Shown: piece by piece, positions 53,979-62,408 of the stretch | How positions within the stretch are numbered: position 1 is the first letter of the stretch | Layout: every line of letters begins with the position of its first letter | NCBI RefSeq assembly: GCF_020329435.1 | Contig: NZ_JAGKJK010000005.1 | Span: forward strand, 343,501-407,500 | Direction: 5' to 3' | Source of the DNA: Bradyrhizobium hereditatis | GTDB lineage: Bacteria > Pseudomonadota > Alphaproteobacteria > Rhizobiales > Xanthobacteraceae | DNA length: 64,000 nt | Program-made: the position numbers and the translations under genes | Notes under the pieces: generated by a model | Told to the model about the DNA's origin: nothing | What the model saw: the letters and a program-made list of their open reading frames with translations, nothing else | The model's database searches: none

Positions 53979-54176
53979 TTTGAGCTTCGCCAACGGCGGG
54001 GCCGGGCGCGGTCGGATCACCGCTCATGGCGGACCGGCCAAATGCAGGCTGGGCGCAGCGACCTGCCTGAACGCCCACGGCTTTTCACAATCCAAGAACC
54101 AGCGCTGCCTACTGTTTACGCAGTCTGGAATTACGCGCCGGCCACGGCCTGCTCGCGCAGAGGCCCCGACGCCCAG

Positions 54177-54189
54177 CCGAAAGTACTAT
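54177..54189 (+). promoter_or_regulatory. candidate CrbR-type operator before the MHS transporter
   Basis: CCGAAAGTACTAT, nearly identical to CCGAAAGTATTAT before the DUF4212-symporter pair. It lies about 100 bases before the transporter ATG, within a 310-base gene-free stretch (53979-54288). The left TAC half of the dyad is not conserved here. Confidence 0.45.
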
Positions 54190-54288
54190 TGGGCCAAGCG
54201 TCGCGAACATGTAGTGAGCCCTATTCATAATGCGTGATCTGACGCAACGCACATTTGCGCGATCGTAAAAAAGGGGAGCGAATCGGAA

Positions 54289-55977
54289 ATGTCGACAGTT
54301 ACTGCCACGTCCGGCAAGGCCGCAGGGATGACGAAGGACGAACGTTTCGTCATTCTCGCATCCTCGCTCGGCACCGTCTTCGAATGGTATGACTTCTACC
54401 TGTTCGGCTCGCTTGCCAGCGTGATCGGCGCGCAATTCTTCGGCGTCATTGATCCCGCAACAAATCAACCGATGTTCAACCAGGCCACGCGCGATATCTT
54501 CGCACTGCTGGCGTTCGCAGCGGGCTTCATCGTTCGTCCGTTCGGCGCCATCGTGTTCGGCCGCGTCGGCGACATCGTCGGCCGCAAGTACACCTTCCTC
54601 GTCACCATTCTGATCATGGGCCTGTCGACCTTCATCGTCGGCATATTGCCCAACGCGGCGACCATCGGCATTGCGGCGCCGATCATCCTGATCGGCCTGC
54701 GCCTGTTACAGGGCCTCGCGCTCGGCGGTGAATATGGCGGCGCGGCGACCTACGTGGCCGAACATGCCCCGATGGGCAAGCGCGGCTACTACACCTCGTT
54801 CATCCAGACCACGGCAACGCTCGGCCTGTTCCTGTCGCTGCTGGTGATCCTGTTCACCCGCACCGCGCTCGGCGAGGCCGAATTCGCCAAGTGGGGCTGG
54901 CGCATTCCGTTCCTCGTCTCCGTGGTGCTGCTCGGCATCTCGGTCTGGATCCGGTTGCGCCTGAACGAGTCGCCCGTGTTCCAGAGGATGAAGGACGAGG
55001 GCAAGGGCTCGAAGGCGCCGTTGACCGAGGCCTTCGCCAACTGGAGCAATGCAAAACTCGTCCTAATCGCCTTGATCGGCGGCGTGATGGGCCAGGGCGT
55101 GGTCTGGTACACTGGCCAGTTCTACGCGCTGTTCTTCATGCAATCGATCCTGAAGGTCGACGGCTATACCGCCAACCTCCTGATCGCATGGTCGCTGCTG
55201 CTCGGCACTGGCTTCTTCATCGTGTTCGGAGCGCTGTCCGACAAGATCGGCCGCAAGCCGATCATTCTGGCGGGCTGCCTGATCGCGGCGCTGACCTTCT
55301 TCCCGATCTTCCGGATGATCACCACCAATGCCAACCCGGCGCTGGAAAAGGCGATCGAATCCGTGAAGGTCGAAGTGGTGGCCGACGCCAAGGGCTGCGG
55401 TGACCTGTTCAATCCGGTCGGCACCCGCGTCTTCTCCGCACCATGCGATACGGTACGCGCCTACTTGGCACAGCAGTCGGTCAAATACTCGACCAGCTAT
55501 GGCGCTGCCGGCTCCGGCGTGAAGGTCGTCGTCAATGGAAAGGACGTAGCTTACACCGACGCTAAGACGTCCAATCCGGCCGTCCTGGCAGCGGTGCAGG
55601 CCGCAGGTTACCCCAAGGCCGGCGACGCCCAGATCGTGAAGATGGCTCACCCGTTCGATATCTTCAAACCGAACGTCGCCGCCATCATCGGGCTGCTGTT
55701 CATACTGGTGCTCTTCGTCACCATGGTGTACGGGCCAATCGCTGCGATGCTGGTCGAACTGTTCCCGACCAAGATCCGCTACACCTCGATGTCGCTGCCC
55801 TATCACATCGGCAACGGCTGGTTCGGCGGGTTGCTGCCGGCGACCTCGTTCGCGATCGTGGCCTCGACCGGCGATATCTACGCGGGTCTCTGGTATCCGA
55901 TCATCTTCGCCTCGATTACGGCGGTGGTCGGCTTCTTCTTCCTGCCGGAAACCAAGGACGTCGACATTACGAAGTAA
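54289..55977 (+). CDS. MFS transporter of the metabolite:H+ symporter (MHS) family with large loop
   Basis: 562 residues, 12 helices. MHS marks: TVFEWYDFYLFGSLASVIG in helix 1, VRPFGAIVFGRVGDIVGRKY, RLLQGLALGGEYGGAATYVA, and FGALSDKIGRKPIILAG. Related members carry proline, betaine, shikimate or alpha-ketoglutarate by proton symport. Residues ~345-460 form a polar insertion (containing VEVVADAKGCGDLFNPVGTR and VKVVVNGKDVAYTD) between the helix 7-8 and 9-10 blocks, absent from typical ~430-residue MHS proteins; it may be a periplasmic domain. Substrate is unknown. Confidence 0.92.
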   Translation: MSTVTATSGKAAGMTKDERFVILASSLGTVFEWYDFYLFGSLASVIGAQFFGVIDPATNQPMFNQATRDIFALLAFAAGFIVRPFGAIVFGRVGDIVGRKYTFLVTILIMGLSTFIVGILPNAATIGIAAPIILIGLRLLQGLALGGEYGGAATYVAEHAPMGKRGYYTSFIQTTATLGLFLSLLVILFTRTALGEAEFAKWGWRIPFLVSVVLLGISVWIRLRLNESPVFQRMKDEGKGSKAPLTEAFANWSNAKLVLIALIGGVMGQGVVWYTGQFYALFFMQSILKVDGYTANLLIAWSLLLGTGFFIVFGALSDKIGRKPIILAGCLIAALTFFPIFRMITTNANPALEKAIESVKVEVVADAKGCGDLFNPVGTRVFSAPCDTVRAYLAQQSVKYSTSYGAAGSGVKVVVNGKDVAYTDAKTSNPAVLAAVQAAGYPKAGDAQIVKMAHPFDIFKPNVAAIIGLLFILVLFVTMVYGPIAAMLVELFPTKIRYTSMSLPYHIGNGWFGGLLPATSFAIVASTGDIYAGLWYPIIFASITAVVGFFFLPETKDVDITK

Positions 55978-55994
55978 CTTTCAAGAATCTTTGG

Positions 55995-56030
55995 ACCGGC
56001 CGCGGAGCGATCCGCGGCCGGTTTGCTTTT
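55995..56030 (+). terminator. rho-independent terminator of the MHS gene
   Basis: ACCGGCCGCGGA (55995-56006) pairs with TCCGCGGCCGGT (56011-56022) around GCGA, followed by a T-rich run. Confidence 0.9.
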
Positions 56031-56076
56031 GGGAAACGGCTTAGTTCTACAGCGTCATGCCGCTCAAACCCCTCAT

Positions 56077-56173
56077 CCTGAGGAGCCCGCTGAGCGGGCG
56101 TCTCGAAGGATGTAGGCCACAGACGGGGCCTCGTGGTTCGAGACGCGCTTCGCGCTCCTCACCATGAGGGGCT
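56077..56173. repeat. dispersed palindromic repeat, family D
   Basis: Outer arms CCCCTCATCCTGAGGAG and CTCACCATGAGGGGC; inner arms GCGTCTCGAAGGATG and GGTTCGAGACGCGCTT. It lies between convergent MHS and YjbQ genes. This CTCATCCTGAGGAGC type is common in Bradyrhizobium and related genomes. Confidence 0.75.
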
Positions 56174-56182
56174 TGTGCAGAG

Positions 56183-56656
56183 TTAATCCACGCTGCCCAC
56201 GAACTGCAGCACGATCTCGCGCCGGTGCGGCCGCGCGCGGTTCTCGGTCAGATAGATCGCCTGCCAGGTGCCCAGCGCGAGCGTGCCCTGCAGCACCGGG
56301 ACCTGCAGCGAGGTCGCCGTCAGCATAGTCTTGATGTGCGCGGGCATGTCGTCCGGCCCCTCGGTGTCATGGCGCCAGCCGGCGTTTTCGGGCGCAAGCC
56401 GGTTCAGCGCCGTCGCCAAATCGACGAGCACGGTCGGATCGGCATTTTCCTGGATCGTCAGCGACGCCGAGGTATGGCGGATGAACAGCATCACCGCACC
56501 TTCGCGCGCGGCGGCATCGCGCAGGAATTTCGCGACTTCGGCGGTGAGGTCGGTGAAGCCTGTGCCTGATGTCTCCACGGTCAGCAGCGAGGAGACGATG
56601 GTGCTGGCGGCAACGGTGGAGGGAGCGCTGCGGGAAATGGATTTGGGTGCGACCAT
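56183..56656 (-). CDS. yjbQ: YjbQ family protein (UPF0047)
   Basis: 157 residues. Family motifs: FIRHTSASLTIQENADP, HDTEGPDDMPAHIKTML and GTWQAIYLTENRARPH. YjbQ proteins have been linked to a thiamine-phosphate synthase-like side activity; the His and Glu residues of these motifs form a metal-type pocket. It converges with the MHS gene across a family D repeat. An extra ~17 N-terminal residues precede the conserved core. Confidence 0.92.
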   Translation of the reverse strand: MVAPKSISRSAPSTVAASTIVSSLLTVETSGTGFTDLTAEVAKFLRDAAAREGAVMLFIRHTSASLTIQENADPTVLVDLATALNRLAPENAGWRHDTEGPDDMPAHIKTMLTATSLQVPVLQGTLALGTWQAIYLTENRARPHRREIVLQFVGSVD

Positions 56657-56667
56657 AGATTCGATCT

Positions 56668-56822
56668 CTCAACACGTCGTCCCTGCGAACGCAGGGACCC
56701 ATAACCACCAACGTCAGTCGTTGCAGATGGTGTCAACTTTCATCGAAGAAAATCGAAAGGCCGCGGCGTATGGGTCCCTGCGCCGAGTGCGCGATTGCGC
56801 ACGGAGGCAGGGACGACGTGCG
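56668..56822. repeat. dispersed palindromic repeat, family E
   Basis: Outer arms CACGTCGTCCCTGCGAACGC and GGCAGGGACGACGTG; inner CAGGGACCCATA and TATGGGTCCCTG. This CCCTGCGAACGCAGGGACCC type is widespread in Bradyrhizobium-like genomes. It lies between the yjbQ start and the end of the next gene on the same strand. Confidence 0.75.
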
Positions 56823-56841
56823 GTTGGAGCGCGACGCGCCG

Positions 56842-57357
56842 TCAAATCTTGCCGTTGACGTCCCGCTGCAAGCGGTTGGCGATCTCGATCAGGCGCCGCC
56901 AAGCCTTCTCCAGAAACGTCATCATGCGATCCATGTCGCGGTCGCTCGGCAGCGGGATTTCGATCTTGCGCTCGCCCTCCGCCACCTTCGGCTCGCTCTT
57001 CTTCAGCGAGTCGGATTTTGGCAGCGCCTCTTCGATTTTGCCGGGGACGGTAGGCTCGCGCGCGGCGAGCTCTGCCTTGAGCTTTTCATTCTCGGCCTGT
57101 AGGCGCCCGATCTCCGCATCCATCGCGGCGCGCTCGTCCGGCACGGCATAGCAGGCCCAGCCCGCACCCGAATTGCTGCACATGGAGACCGCACCGGTGC
57201 GGGTATCGAGGCGAAGCGCGCCATCGGCCGTCGTTGACAGCGTATAGCGGCCGTTCTCGGCTTCCGGCATGCCCGCAATGGCGGCTCCCGCGCCGATGAG
57301 ACAGATGACCAGGACGACGGGCTTCAAGAATTTCGAGGACGATGTTGCTGTGCGCAT
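56842..57357 (-). CDS. secreted or anchored coiled-coil hypothetical protein
   Basis: 171 residues. An N-terminal hydrophobic segment (FLKPVVLVICLIGAGAAIAG) acts as signal or anchor. Then comes a small domain with two cysteines (RLDTRTGAVSMCSNSGAGWA, C) followed by PDERAAMDAEIGRLQAENEK, a coiled coil, a Pro/Ser linker, and a basic helix at the end. The cysteine domain recurs in rhizobial proteins; function unknown. It is upstream of yjbQ on the same strand, beyond repeat E. Confidence 0.7.
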   Translation of the reverse strand: MRTATSSSKFLKPVVLVICLIGAGAAIAGMPEAENGRYTLSTTADGALRLDTRTGAVSMCSNSGAGWACYAVPDERAAMDAEIGRLQAENEKLKAELAAREPTVPGKIEEALPKSDSLKKSEPKVAEGERKIEIPLPSDRDMDRMMTFLEKAWRRLIEIANRLQRDVNGKI

Positions 57358-57426
57358 GGGCTTGCTCCCGCCTCAGGACAGGCTCGGTTTCCTCGACCGC
57401 CGGGGCGCTTTCAAGGCGCGTCGCTT

Positions 57427-58062
57427 TCAAGGCGCAGTCTGGACTCTTGAAGTATATGGAGCGCGACCGGACTTCAACGCATCCTCCAGCAATTCGAGCC
57501 GGTCCTGCCCCCAGAACACCTCGCTGTCCAGCACGTAGACCGGCGAGCCGAACACGTCGGCTGCCAGCGCGTCCTGCCGGTTCTGCTCATACGCTGCCGT
57601 AATGTCCTCCGAGCCGGAGCGCTCCACCAGTTGCTGGCCGGGCAGCCCCGATTCGTCAGCGAGCTGCGCAATCGTTGCGGGATCGGCGAGGTTGAGCTGA
57701 TCCTCCCAGACGCCCGCAAAGCACCGCCGCAGATATCGGTCGGGATCAAGGCCGGCTTCCAGCGCCGCGATCACCACGCCGTCCGCAAGACGAGCGTTGA
57801 ACGGCCAGTAGGTCGGCTGCAGGTGAAATTTCAGCCCGCGCTTGTCGCGCCAGCGTTGCAGCTCGACCATCCGGTAGCGCTGCCGTACCGGATGGCGCTT
57901 CATCAAAGGCAGGCCACCGGTCTCCGAGAACAGATCGACCAGCACTACCGGCTTGTGATTTACCTTGAGATCGTAAGTACTTACCAGGTTCCTAAAGGAC
58001 TGGTGTCCAATATAGGCCCAAGGCGATTGGATCGAAAAATAGTAGTCGACCTGACGCGGCAT
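57427..58062 (-). CDS. 2-hydroxychromene-2-carboxylate isomerase / DsbA-like protein
   Basis: 211 residues from the ATG at 58062, preceded by CCCGGAGGG; a longer reading is rejected. The GST-kappa/DsbA-like fold is recognised by VDYYFSIQSPWAYIG at the start, where Ser13 replaces the redox cysteine, KRHPVRQRYRMVELQRW, and GVWEDQLNLADPATI and VFGSPVYVLDSEVFWGQDRL at the end. Family members isomerise 2-hydroxychromene-2-carboxylate in naphthalene breakdown, but many copies lie outside such pathways, as here. Substrate unknown. Confidence 0.9.
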   Translation of the reverse strand: MPRQVDYYFSIQSPWAYIGHQSFRNLVSTYDLKVNHKPVVLVDLFSETGGLPLMKRHPVRQRYRMVELQRWRDKRGLKFHLQPTYWPFNARLADGVVIAALEAGLDPDRYLRRCFAGVWEDQLNLADPATIAQLADESGLPGQQLVERSGSEDITAAYEQNRQDALAADVFGSPVYVLDSEVFWGQDRLELLEDALKSGRAPYTSRVQTAP

Positions 58063-58240
58063 GTGCCCTCCGGGAACGAGGATTTCGCTTCGCTCCGAGC
58101 ATCCCAACAGACCACCCAAACTGGCGCAAGATCGATCATTGCAACAATAACTGCTGCACTGCGATGGCAGTCCACAGTGTCGCAGGCATCCCAGGAATAA
58201 ATGCAATCAAATCAATGCACTAACTGGTTAGGGCCCAATC

Positions 58241-58269
58241 TTGACTTGATTAGGCGCGGTAAGTATGGT
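58241..58269 (+). promoter_or_regulatory. candidate promoter of the atp operon
   Basis: TTGACT (58241-58246), a 17-base spacer and TATGGT (58264-58269), lying about 68 bases before the atpI start. The match is sigma-70-like; alphaproteobacterial promoters vary, so it is only a candidate. Confidence 0.5.
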
Positions 58270-58336
58270 CCGCGCGGCTTTCAAGGGTGACGGGCGTAAT
58301 TTCCATCCACCGTTGGCATCGTTTAATGTCTTGGGC

Positions 58337-58708
58337 ATGGCCGAAGACAAAAACAACAACGCAAGTGGAAATCGCGATCAGCCGTCTTCCGACGAAGCTG
58401 CGCTTTCCGCAAGGCTCGGAAGTCTGGATCAACGGTTGTCCGAAATTCGCGACAGCCGGAAACTCAGGACTGATCAACCCGGAACTGAAAGCGGAGACAG
58501 GGCAGCCAGAGCATCTGCGATGGCGCTGGGTTTTCGTCTTTCCTCGGAGTTGGTTGCGGGCGTTGTCGTCGGGGCGGCGATTGGCTGGGGGTTCGACCGT
58601 TTGTTGTCGACATCGCCGTTCGGTCTCATCGTGTTTCTCCTACTCGGCTTCACTGCCGGCGTGGTCAACGTGGTGAGGTCTGCAGGCGTAGCATCCCGCA
58701 GACGCTGA
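58337..58708 (+). CDS. atpI: ATP synthase protein I
   Basis: 123 residues from the ATG at 58337, giving the start MAEDKNNN; a frame beginning at 58265 is unlikely. Two hydrophobic helices with a Gly-rich turn (GFRLSSELVAGVVVGAAIGW, then FDRL and LIVFLLLGFTAGVVNVVRSA) match AtpI, the assembly factor for the c ring. It is the first gene of the F0 operon and is followed 68 bases later by atpB. Confidence 0.9.
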   Translation: MAEDKNNNASGNRDQPSSDEAALSARLGSLDQRLSEIRDSRKLRTDQPGTESGDRAARASAMALGFRLSSELVAGVVVGAAIGWGFDRLLSTSPFGLIVFLLLGFTAGVVNVVRSAGVASRRR

Positions 58709-58776
58709 GCTTCGACGGAAAGTCACGACATTTGAAATTCGATGCCGGCCAGGCCGGTGGATAAAGAGCCGCGCGG

Positions 58777-59532
58777 ATGAAAATCGACCCGATCCACCAG
58801 TTCAATATCGAACCCATCTTCACGATCGGCCATATTGGCAACCACGCGATCGCCTTCACCAACTCGTCGCTCTACATGTTCCTCTCGGTAGCGGTGATTT
58901 CGCTACTGATGATCGGCGGCATGTCGGGACGGCAGCTCGTTCCGGGAAGGCTGCAGTCGATCGCGGAAATCTCCTACGAGTTCGTCGCCTCGACGATCCG
59001 CTCTACCGCCGGCGCGGAAGGCATGAAGTTCTTCCCGCTGATCTTCTCGCTGTTCATGTTCATCTGCATCTCGAACCTGATCGGCATCATCCCCTACACC
59101 TTCACGGTTTCGAGCCACATCATCGTTACCGCGGCGCTGGCGCTCCTGGTCTTCTTCACGGTGCTGATCTACGGCCTCTACAAGAACGGCCTCAAGTTCT
59201 TCAAAATCTTCGTTCCCCACGGCGTTCCGATCTACATCCTGCCGCTGGTCATGTTCATCGAAATCCTGTCGTTCTTCCTGCGGCCGGTTTCGCACAGCGT
59301 GCGTCTGTTCGCGAACATGCTGGCCGGCCACATCGCGCTGAAGGTGTTCGCAGGCTTCGTCGCCATGCTCGGCGTCTCGCTCGGCGCGATCGGCTGGATC
59401 GGCGGCGTGCTGCCACTGGCGCTCACCGTGGCGCTGACCGCGCTCGAACTGCTGGTCGCGTTCCTGCAGGCCTATGTGTTTGCGATCCTGACCTGCATCT
59501 ATCTCAACGACGCCATTCATCCGGGACACTAA
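58777..59532 (+). CDS. atpB: F0 ATP synthase subunit a
   Basis: 251 residues, full length. It forms the proton half-channels with the c ring. Essential Arg is in [14 protein letters not shown]-terminal [20 protein letters not shown] and [10 protein letters not shown] are family-typical. N terminus [15 protein letters not shown] fits alphaproteobacteria. The operon order atpI-B-E-F'-F without F1 genes is normal for the group. Confidence 0.97.
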   Translation: MKIDPIHQFNIEPIFTIGHIGNHAIAFTNSSLYMFLSVAVISLLMIGGMSGRQLVPGRLQSIAEISYEFVASTIRSTAGAEGMKFFPLIFSLFMFICISNLIGIIPYTFTVSSHIIVTAALALLVFFTVLIYGLYKNGLKFFKIFVPHGVPIYILPLVMFIEILSFFLRPVSHSVRLFANMLAGHIALKVFAGFVAMLGVSLGAIGWIGGVLPLALTVALTALELLVAFLQAYVFAILTCIYLNDAIHPGH

Positions 59533-59588
59533 GCGGTCCGGGGAATTTCCACCCACACCCTGTCTTATCTCTCAAGGAGCTCTAGAAA

Positions 59589-59819
59589 ATGGAACCGGCA
59601 GCAGCAAAACTTATCGGCGCGGGCATCGCATGCATCGGCATGGGCGGCGCAGGCGTCGGCGTGGGCATCATCTTCGGCAACTACCTTGCCGCTGCCGTGC
59701 GCAATCCTTCCGCAGCCCAGGGACAGTTCGGCAACCTGATCTTCGGCTTCGCCGTGACCGAAGCGCTCGGCATTTTCTCGCTGCTGATCGCGCTGCTGCT
59801 GCTGTTCGTTCCGCTCTGA
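59589..59819 (+). CDS. atpE: F0 ATP synthase subunit c
   Basis: 76 residues, two helices in a hairpin. Proton-carrying Glu58 is in [10 protein letters not shown]; the Gly-rich helix is [20 protein letters not shown] and the loop is [11 protein letters not shown] Glu in place of Asp is usual outside enterobacteria. Ribosome site AAGGAG lies 12 bases upstream. Confidence 0.98.
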   Translation: MEPAAAKLIGAGIACIGMGGAGVGVGIIFGNYLAAAVRNPSAAQGQFGNLIFGFAVTEALGIFSLLIALLLLFVPL

Positions 59820-59876
59820 GCTGCATCCACTCGCGCCGCCTTCGGGCGGCGCGCTGACAGCAACAGGAGACCCCCC

Positions 59877-60425
59877 GTGGCTGAGAAAAGTCATGGTACT
59901 GGCGCCCACACCGGGGCCGACGGCGGACACGGCGGAGGATTTCCTCCGTTCGAGTCGAGCACGTTCGCCTCGCAGCTGGTGTCCCTCGCCATCGCGTTCG
60001 TCGCGCTCTATGTGATCGTGTCCCGCTTTGCGCTGCCGCGCGTCGAAAGCGTGATCGACGCACGTCAGAACGCGATCGAGGGCGATCTTGCGGCGGCGCA
60101 GAAGTTCAAGGACGAGTCGGACGCGGCGCTGAAGGCGTATGAGACCGAACTCGCTTCGGCCCGCGCCCGCGCGCAGGCGATCGGCAACGAGACCCGCGAG
60201 AAGCTGAACGCGGCCGCGGAAGCCGAGCGCAAGGCGCTGGAAGACCAGCTCAACGCAAAACTTGCCGCCGCCGAGAAGCAGATCGCGGCGACGCGGGAAA
60301 CCGCGATGAGCAACGTCCGCGGCATCGCCGCCGACGCCGCCGGCGCGATCGTGCAGCGGCTTACCGGCGTGCTGCCCGACGCGAAGATGGTAAGCAAAGC
60401 CGTCGATGCTTCGTTGAAGGGATAG
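59877..60425 (+). CDS. atpF': F0 ATP synthase subunit b' (second stator subunit)
   Basis: 182 residues from a GTG with AGGAG upstream. A single membrane helix ([20 protein letters not shown]) follows a Gly/His-rich N terminus ([16 protein letters not shown]), then a long stator coiled coil. Heterodimeric b/b' stators are typical of alphaproteobacteria and phototrophs. It precedes atpF by four bases. Confidence 0.93.
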   Translation: MAEKSHGTGAHTGADGGHGGGFPPFESSTFASQLVSLAIAFVALYVIVSRFALPRVESVIDARQNAIEGDLAAAQKFKDESDAALKAYETELASARARAQAIGNETREKLNAAAEAERKALEDQLNAKLAAAEKQIAATRETAMSNVRGIAADAAGAIVQRLTGVLPDAKMVSKAVDASLKG

Positions 60426-60429
60426 ACCG

Positions 60430-60915
60430 ATGTTCACCGAACCGGAAACTTGGGTCGCGATCGCCTTCGTCATCCTGATGGTGCTGTTTGCCTATCTCGG
60501 CATCCACAAGACGGTGCTGACGGCGCTCGACCATCGCGGCGAACGCATCAAGGCTGAACTTGACGACGCCCGTCGTCTCAAGGAAGAAGCCGCCAAGCTG
60601 CTCGGCGAGTACCAGACCCGCCGCGCCAGCGCCGAGCGGGAGGCCGAGGAAATCATCGCCAACGCCAAGGCCGAAGCCGAGCGCATCGCGACCGAGGCCA
60701 AGGCCAAGATGGAAGACTTCGTCGCCCGCCGCACCAAGACCGCCGAGAGCAAGATCGCCCTCGCCGAAGCCCAGGCGCTGGCCGATGTCCGCGCCGCCGC
60801 CGCCAACGCTGCGGTCGAAGCCGCCTCGACCATCCTGTCGCAGTCGGTCAAGGGCTCGGTCGCCGACGACCTGCTTACCAAGGGCATAGCCGAGGTTCGC
60901 GCCAAGCTGAACTGA
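60430..60915 (+). CDS. atpF: F0 ATP synthase subunit b
   Basis: 161 residues. N-terminal membrane helix ([20 protein letters not shown]), then [21 protein letters not shown], the stator coiled coil, ending [14 protein letters not shown]. Coupled to b' by a four-base gap; last gene of the operon, followed by a terminator. Confidence 0.95.
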   Translation: MFTEPETWVAIAFVILMVLFAYLGIHKTVLTALDHRGERIKAELDDARRLKEEAAKLLGEYQTRRASAEREAEEIIANAKAEAERIATEAKAKMEDFVARRTKTAESKIALAEAQALADVRAAAANAAVEAASTILSQSVKGSVADDLLTKGIAEVRAKLN

Positions 60916-60930
60916 TCGGCTTCCACCAAC

Positions 60931-60968
60931 AAAAAAGCCGGTGCGAGATGATCGCGCCGGCTTTTTTA
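60931..60968. terminator. bidirectional terminator after the atp operon
   Basis: AAAAAAGCCGG (60931-60941) pairs with CCGGCTTTTTT (60957-60967). The arms carry A and T runs, so it can stop both the rightward atp transcript and the leftward gene ending at 60981. Confidence 0.92.
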
Positions 60969-60980
60969 TTGGCTGTTTCC

Positions 60981-61616
60981 TTATTGCTTCTTCTTTTTCG
61001 GCCCGGGGCGTTCGGGCTTCAAGGCCTGCGGGTCGAAGCCGATGTAGAAGATGTAGCTGTCGCCGACGGCGCCAGGAGGCGCCGGATAGGTGAGATCCTC
61101 GGCCACCAGCGTGAACGGCTCGCTGCCGGTTTCGGTCATGTTGACCGTGGTCTGATAGGCCTTGGTGGCGATGGTCTTTTCGGAGACGCCACCCTGCACC
61201 ACGGCGACGCGGATCGGGACCTGGACCGCGGACGGCGCGCCGGCGGGGCCTGCGATGACGCGGCCCTGAATGCCGATCCGCGCCGTGATCACGCCGCCAT
61301 TGAGGCTGCATTCGCGAGCCATCTTGGAGATCGTCGCCTGAAAGCGCAGGTCGTTGCCAACCGGCTGCTTGCCCGGCGCCGCGACGGCGTAAGTGGAGGC
61401 GCCCGCCCTGACAGTGACCGGCGGACAGGTCAGATCGCCCGTGTCCTGGGGAACCGCCGCCGCATTGGGCGCCGGCTCCTCTTCCGACTTGCCGCCAAAC
61501 AGGCTCTTGAAACGATCGGTCAGCGATTGCGCCGATGTCGGCGCCACGGACAGGCAGAGGAGACCTCCCGCGACCGCTGCCACGGCCATCACCCTGGCCA
61601 AACGATTGTCATGCAT
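60981..61616 (-). CDS. secreted hypothetical protein
   Basis: 211 residues from the ATG at 61616, giving a signal peptide (LARVMAVAAVAGGLLCLSVA, cleavage near TSA). The mature N terminus is short and polar (SLTDRFKSLFGGKSEEEP); the domain after ~55 contains TCPPVTVRAGASTYAV, KMARECSLNGGVITARIGIQ and the end FYIGFDPQALKPERP, with two cysteines that could form a disulfide. The pattern is conserved in Bradyrhizobium and Rhodopseudomonas; function is unknown. It converges with atpF. Confidence 0.75.
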   Translation of the reverse strand: MHDNRLARVMAVAAVAGGLLCLSVAPTSAQSLTDRFKSLFGGKSEEEPAPNAAAVPQDTGDLTCPPVTVRAGASTYAVAAPGKQPVGNDLRFQATISKMARECSLNGGVITARIGIQGRVIAGPAGAPSAVQVPIRVAVVQGGVSEKTIATKAYQTTVNMTETGSEPFTLVAEDLTYPAPPGAVGDSYIFYIGFDPQALKPERPGPKKKKQ

Positions 61617-61720
61617 GCGACGTCCCAAATCCCATCGTCCCACGTCATTATTCCGGGCGGCGTTATAGCAGGGCAATGGCGGCGAACCCAAGGCACCCAA
61701 AAGGCGTAAGGACCTGTGGT

Positions 61721-62308
61721 TCAGCCGCGGAAATCCTCATGCAGCAGGCCGAACAGCAGGTGATCCTGCCAGATGCCGTTGATGCAGAGATAGCGCCGCG
61801 CCAGCCCCTCGCGGGTGAAGCCGCACTTCTCCAGCACCCGGATCGACGCCGTGTTGGTGGGAATGCAGGCAGCCTCGATGCGGTGCAGATTGAGCTCGCC
61901 GAACAGCGTCGGCAGCAGCACCCGCAGCGCTGACGTCATGTAGCCGCGATGGGCATGGGGCTCGCCGACCCAGTAGCCGATGGTGCCGGCCTGCACGATG
62001 CCGCGGCGGACATTGGCGAGTGTGATGCCGCCGATCATGGCGCCGTCGGACTCGCGGAAGATGATGAACGGATAGGAGCGGTCGGCGGCGATATCCTCGG
62101 CGTAGCGGCGCAGCCTGCGGCGGAAACCGGCCCGGGTGAGATCGTCCGACGGCCAGATCGGCTCCCATGGCGTCAAATAGGCCCGGCTCTGCTCGCGGAG
62201 TTGCGCCCATTGCACGAAATCAGACATTTGCGGCGCGCGCAGCAACAGGCCGTGGCCGCGCGGCATGAGCGCGGCCGGTCCGCTGGATGGCAAACGAAAC
62301 AGGGCCAT
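61721..62308 (-). CDS. GNAT N-acetyltransferase (RimJ-like)
   Basis: 195 residues. GNAT marks: LLLRAPQMSDFVQWAQLREQ at the start, IGYWVGEPHAHRGYMTSALR (CoA-loop region), and LHRIEAACIPTNTASIRVLE then KCGFTREGLARRYL, the classic RimJ/RimL end. It may acetylate a ribosomal protein N terminus or a small amine. It follows the M16 peptidase gene on the same strand across a family F repeat. Confidence 0.9.
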   Translation of the reverse strand: MALFRLPSSGPAALMPRGHGLLLRAPQMSDFVQWAQLREQSRAYLTPWEPIWPSDDLTRAGFRRRLRRYAEDIAADRSYPFIIFRESDGAMIGGITLANVRRGIVQAGTIGYWVGEPHAHRGYMTSALRVLLPTLFGELNLHRIEAACIPTNTASIRVLEKCGFTREGLARRYLCINGIWQDHLLFGLLHEDFRG

Positions 62309-62339
62309 GCCCTCAACTCTCCCGCTCGCTAACTATTGC

Positions 62340-62408
62340 AGCATGATCCTTGCGGAAAACCGGCGGCCACTTTGCGCTAACGCGGCCCTCCGGGTCCGGG
62401 ATCATGCT
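62340..62408. repeat. dispersed palindromic repeat, family F
   Basis: Ends are inverted: AGCATGATCC and GGATCATGCT, with internal GCGGAAAACCGGCGGCCACT. It resembles the GCATGATCCGGAAAAC type common in Bradyrhizobium. It abuts the M16 peptidase stop and may serve as its 3' hairpin. Confidence 0.7.
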
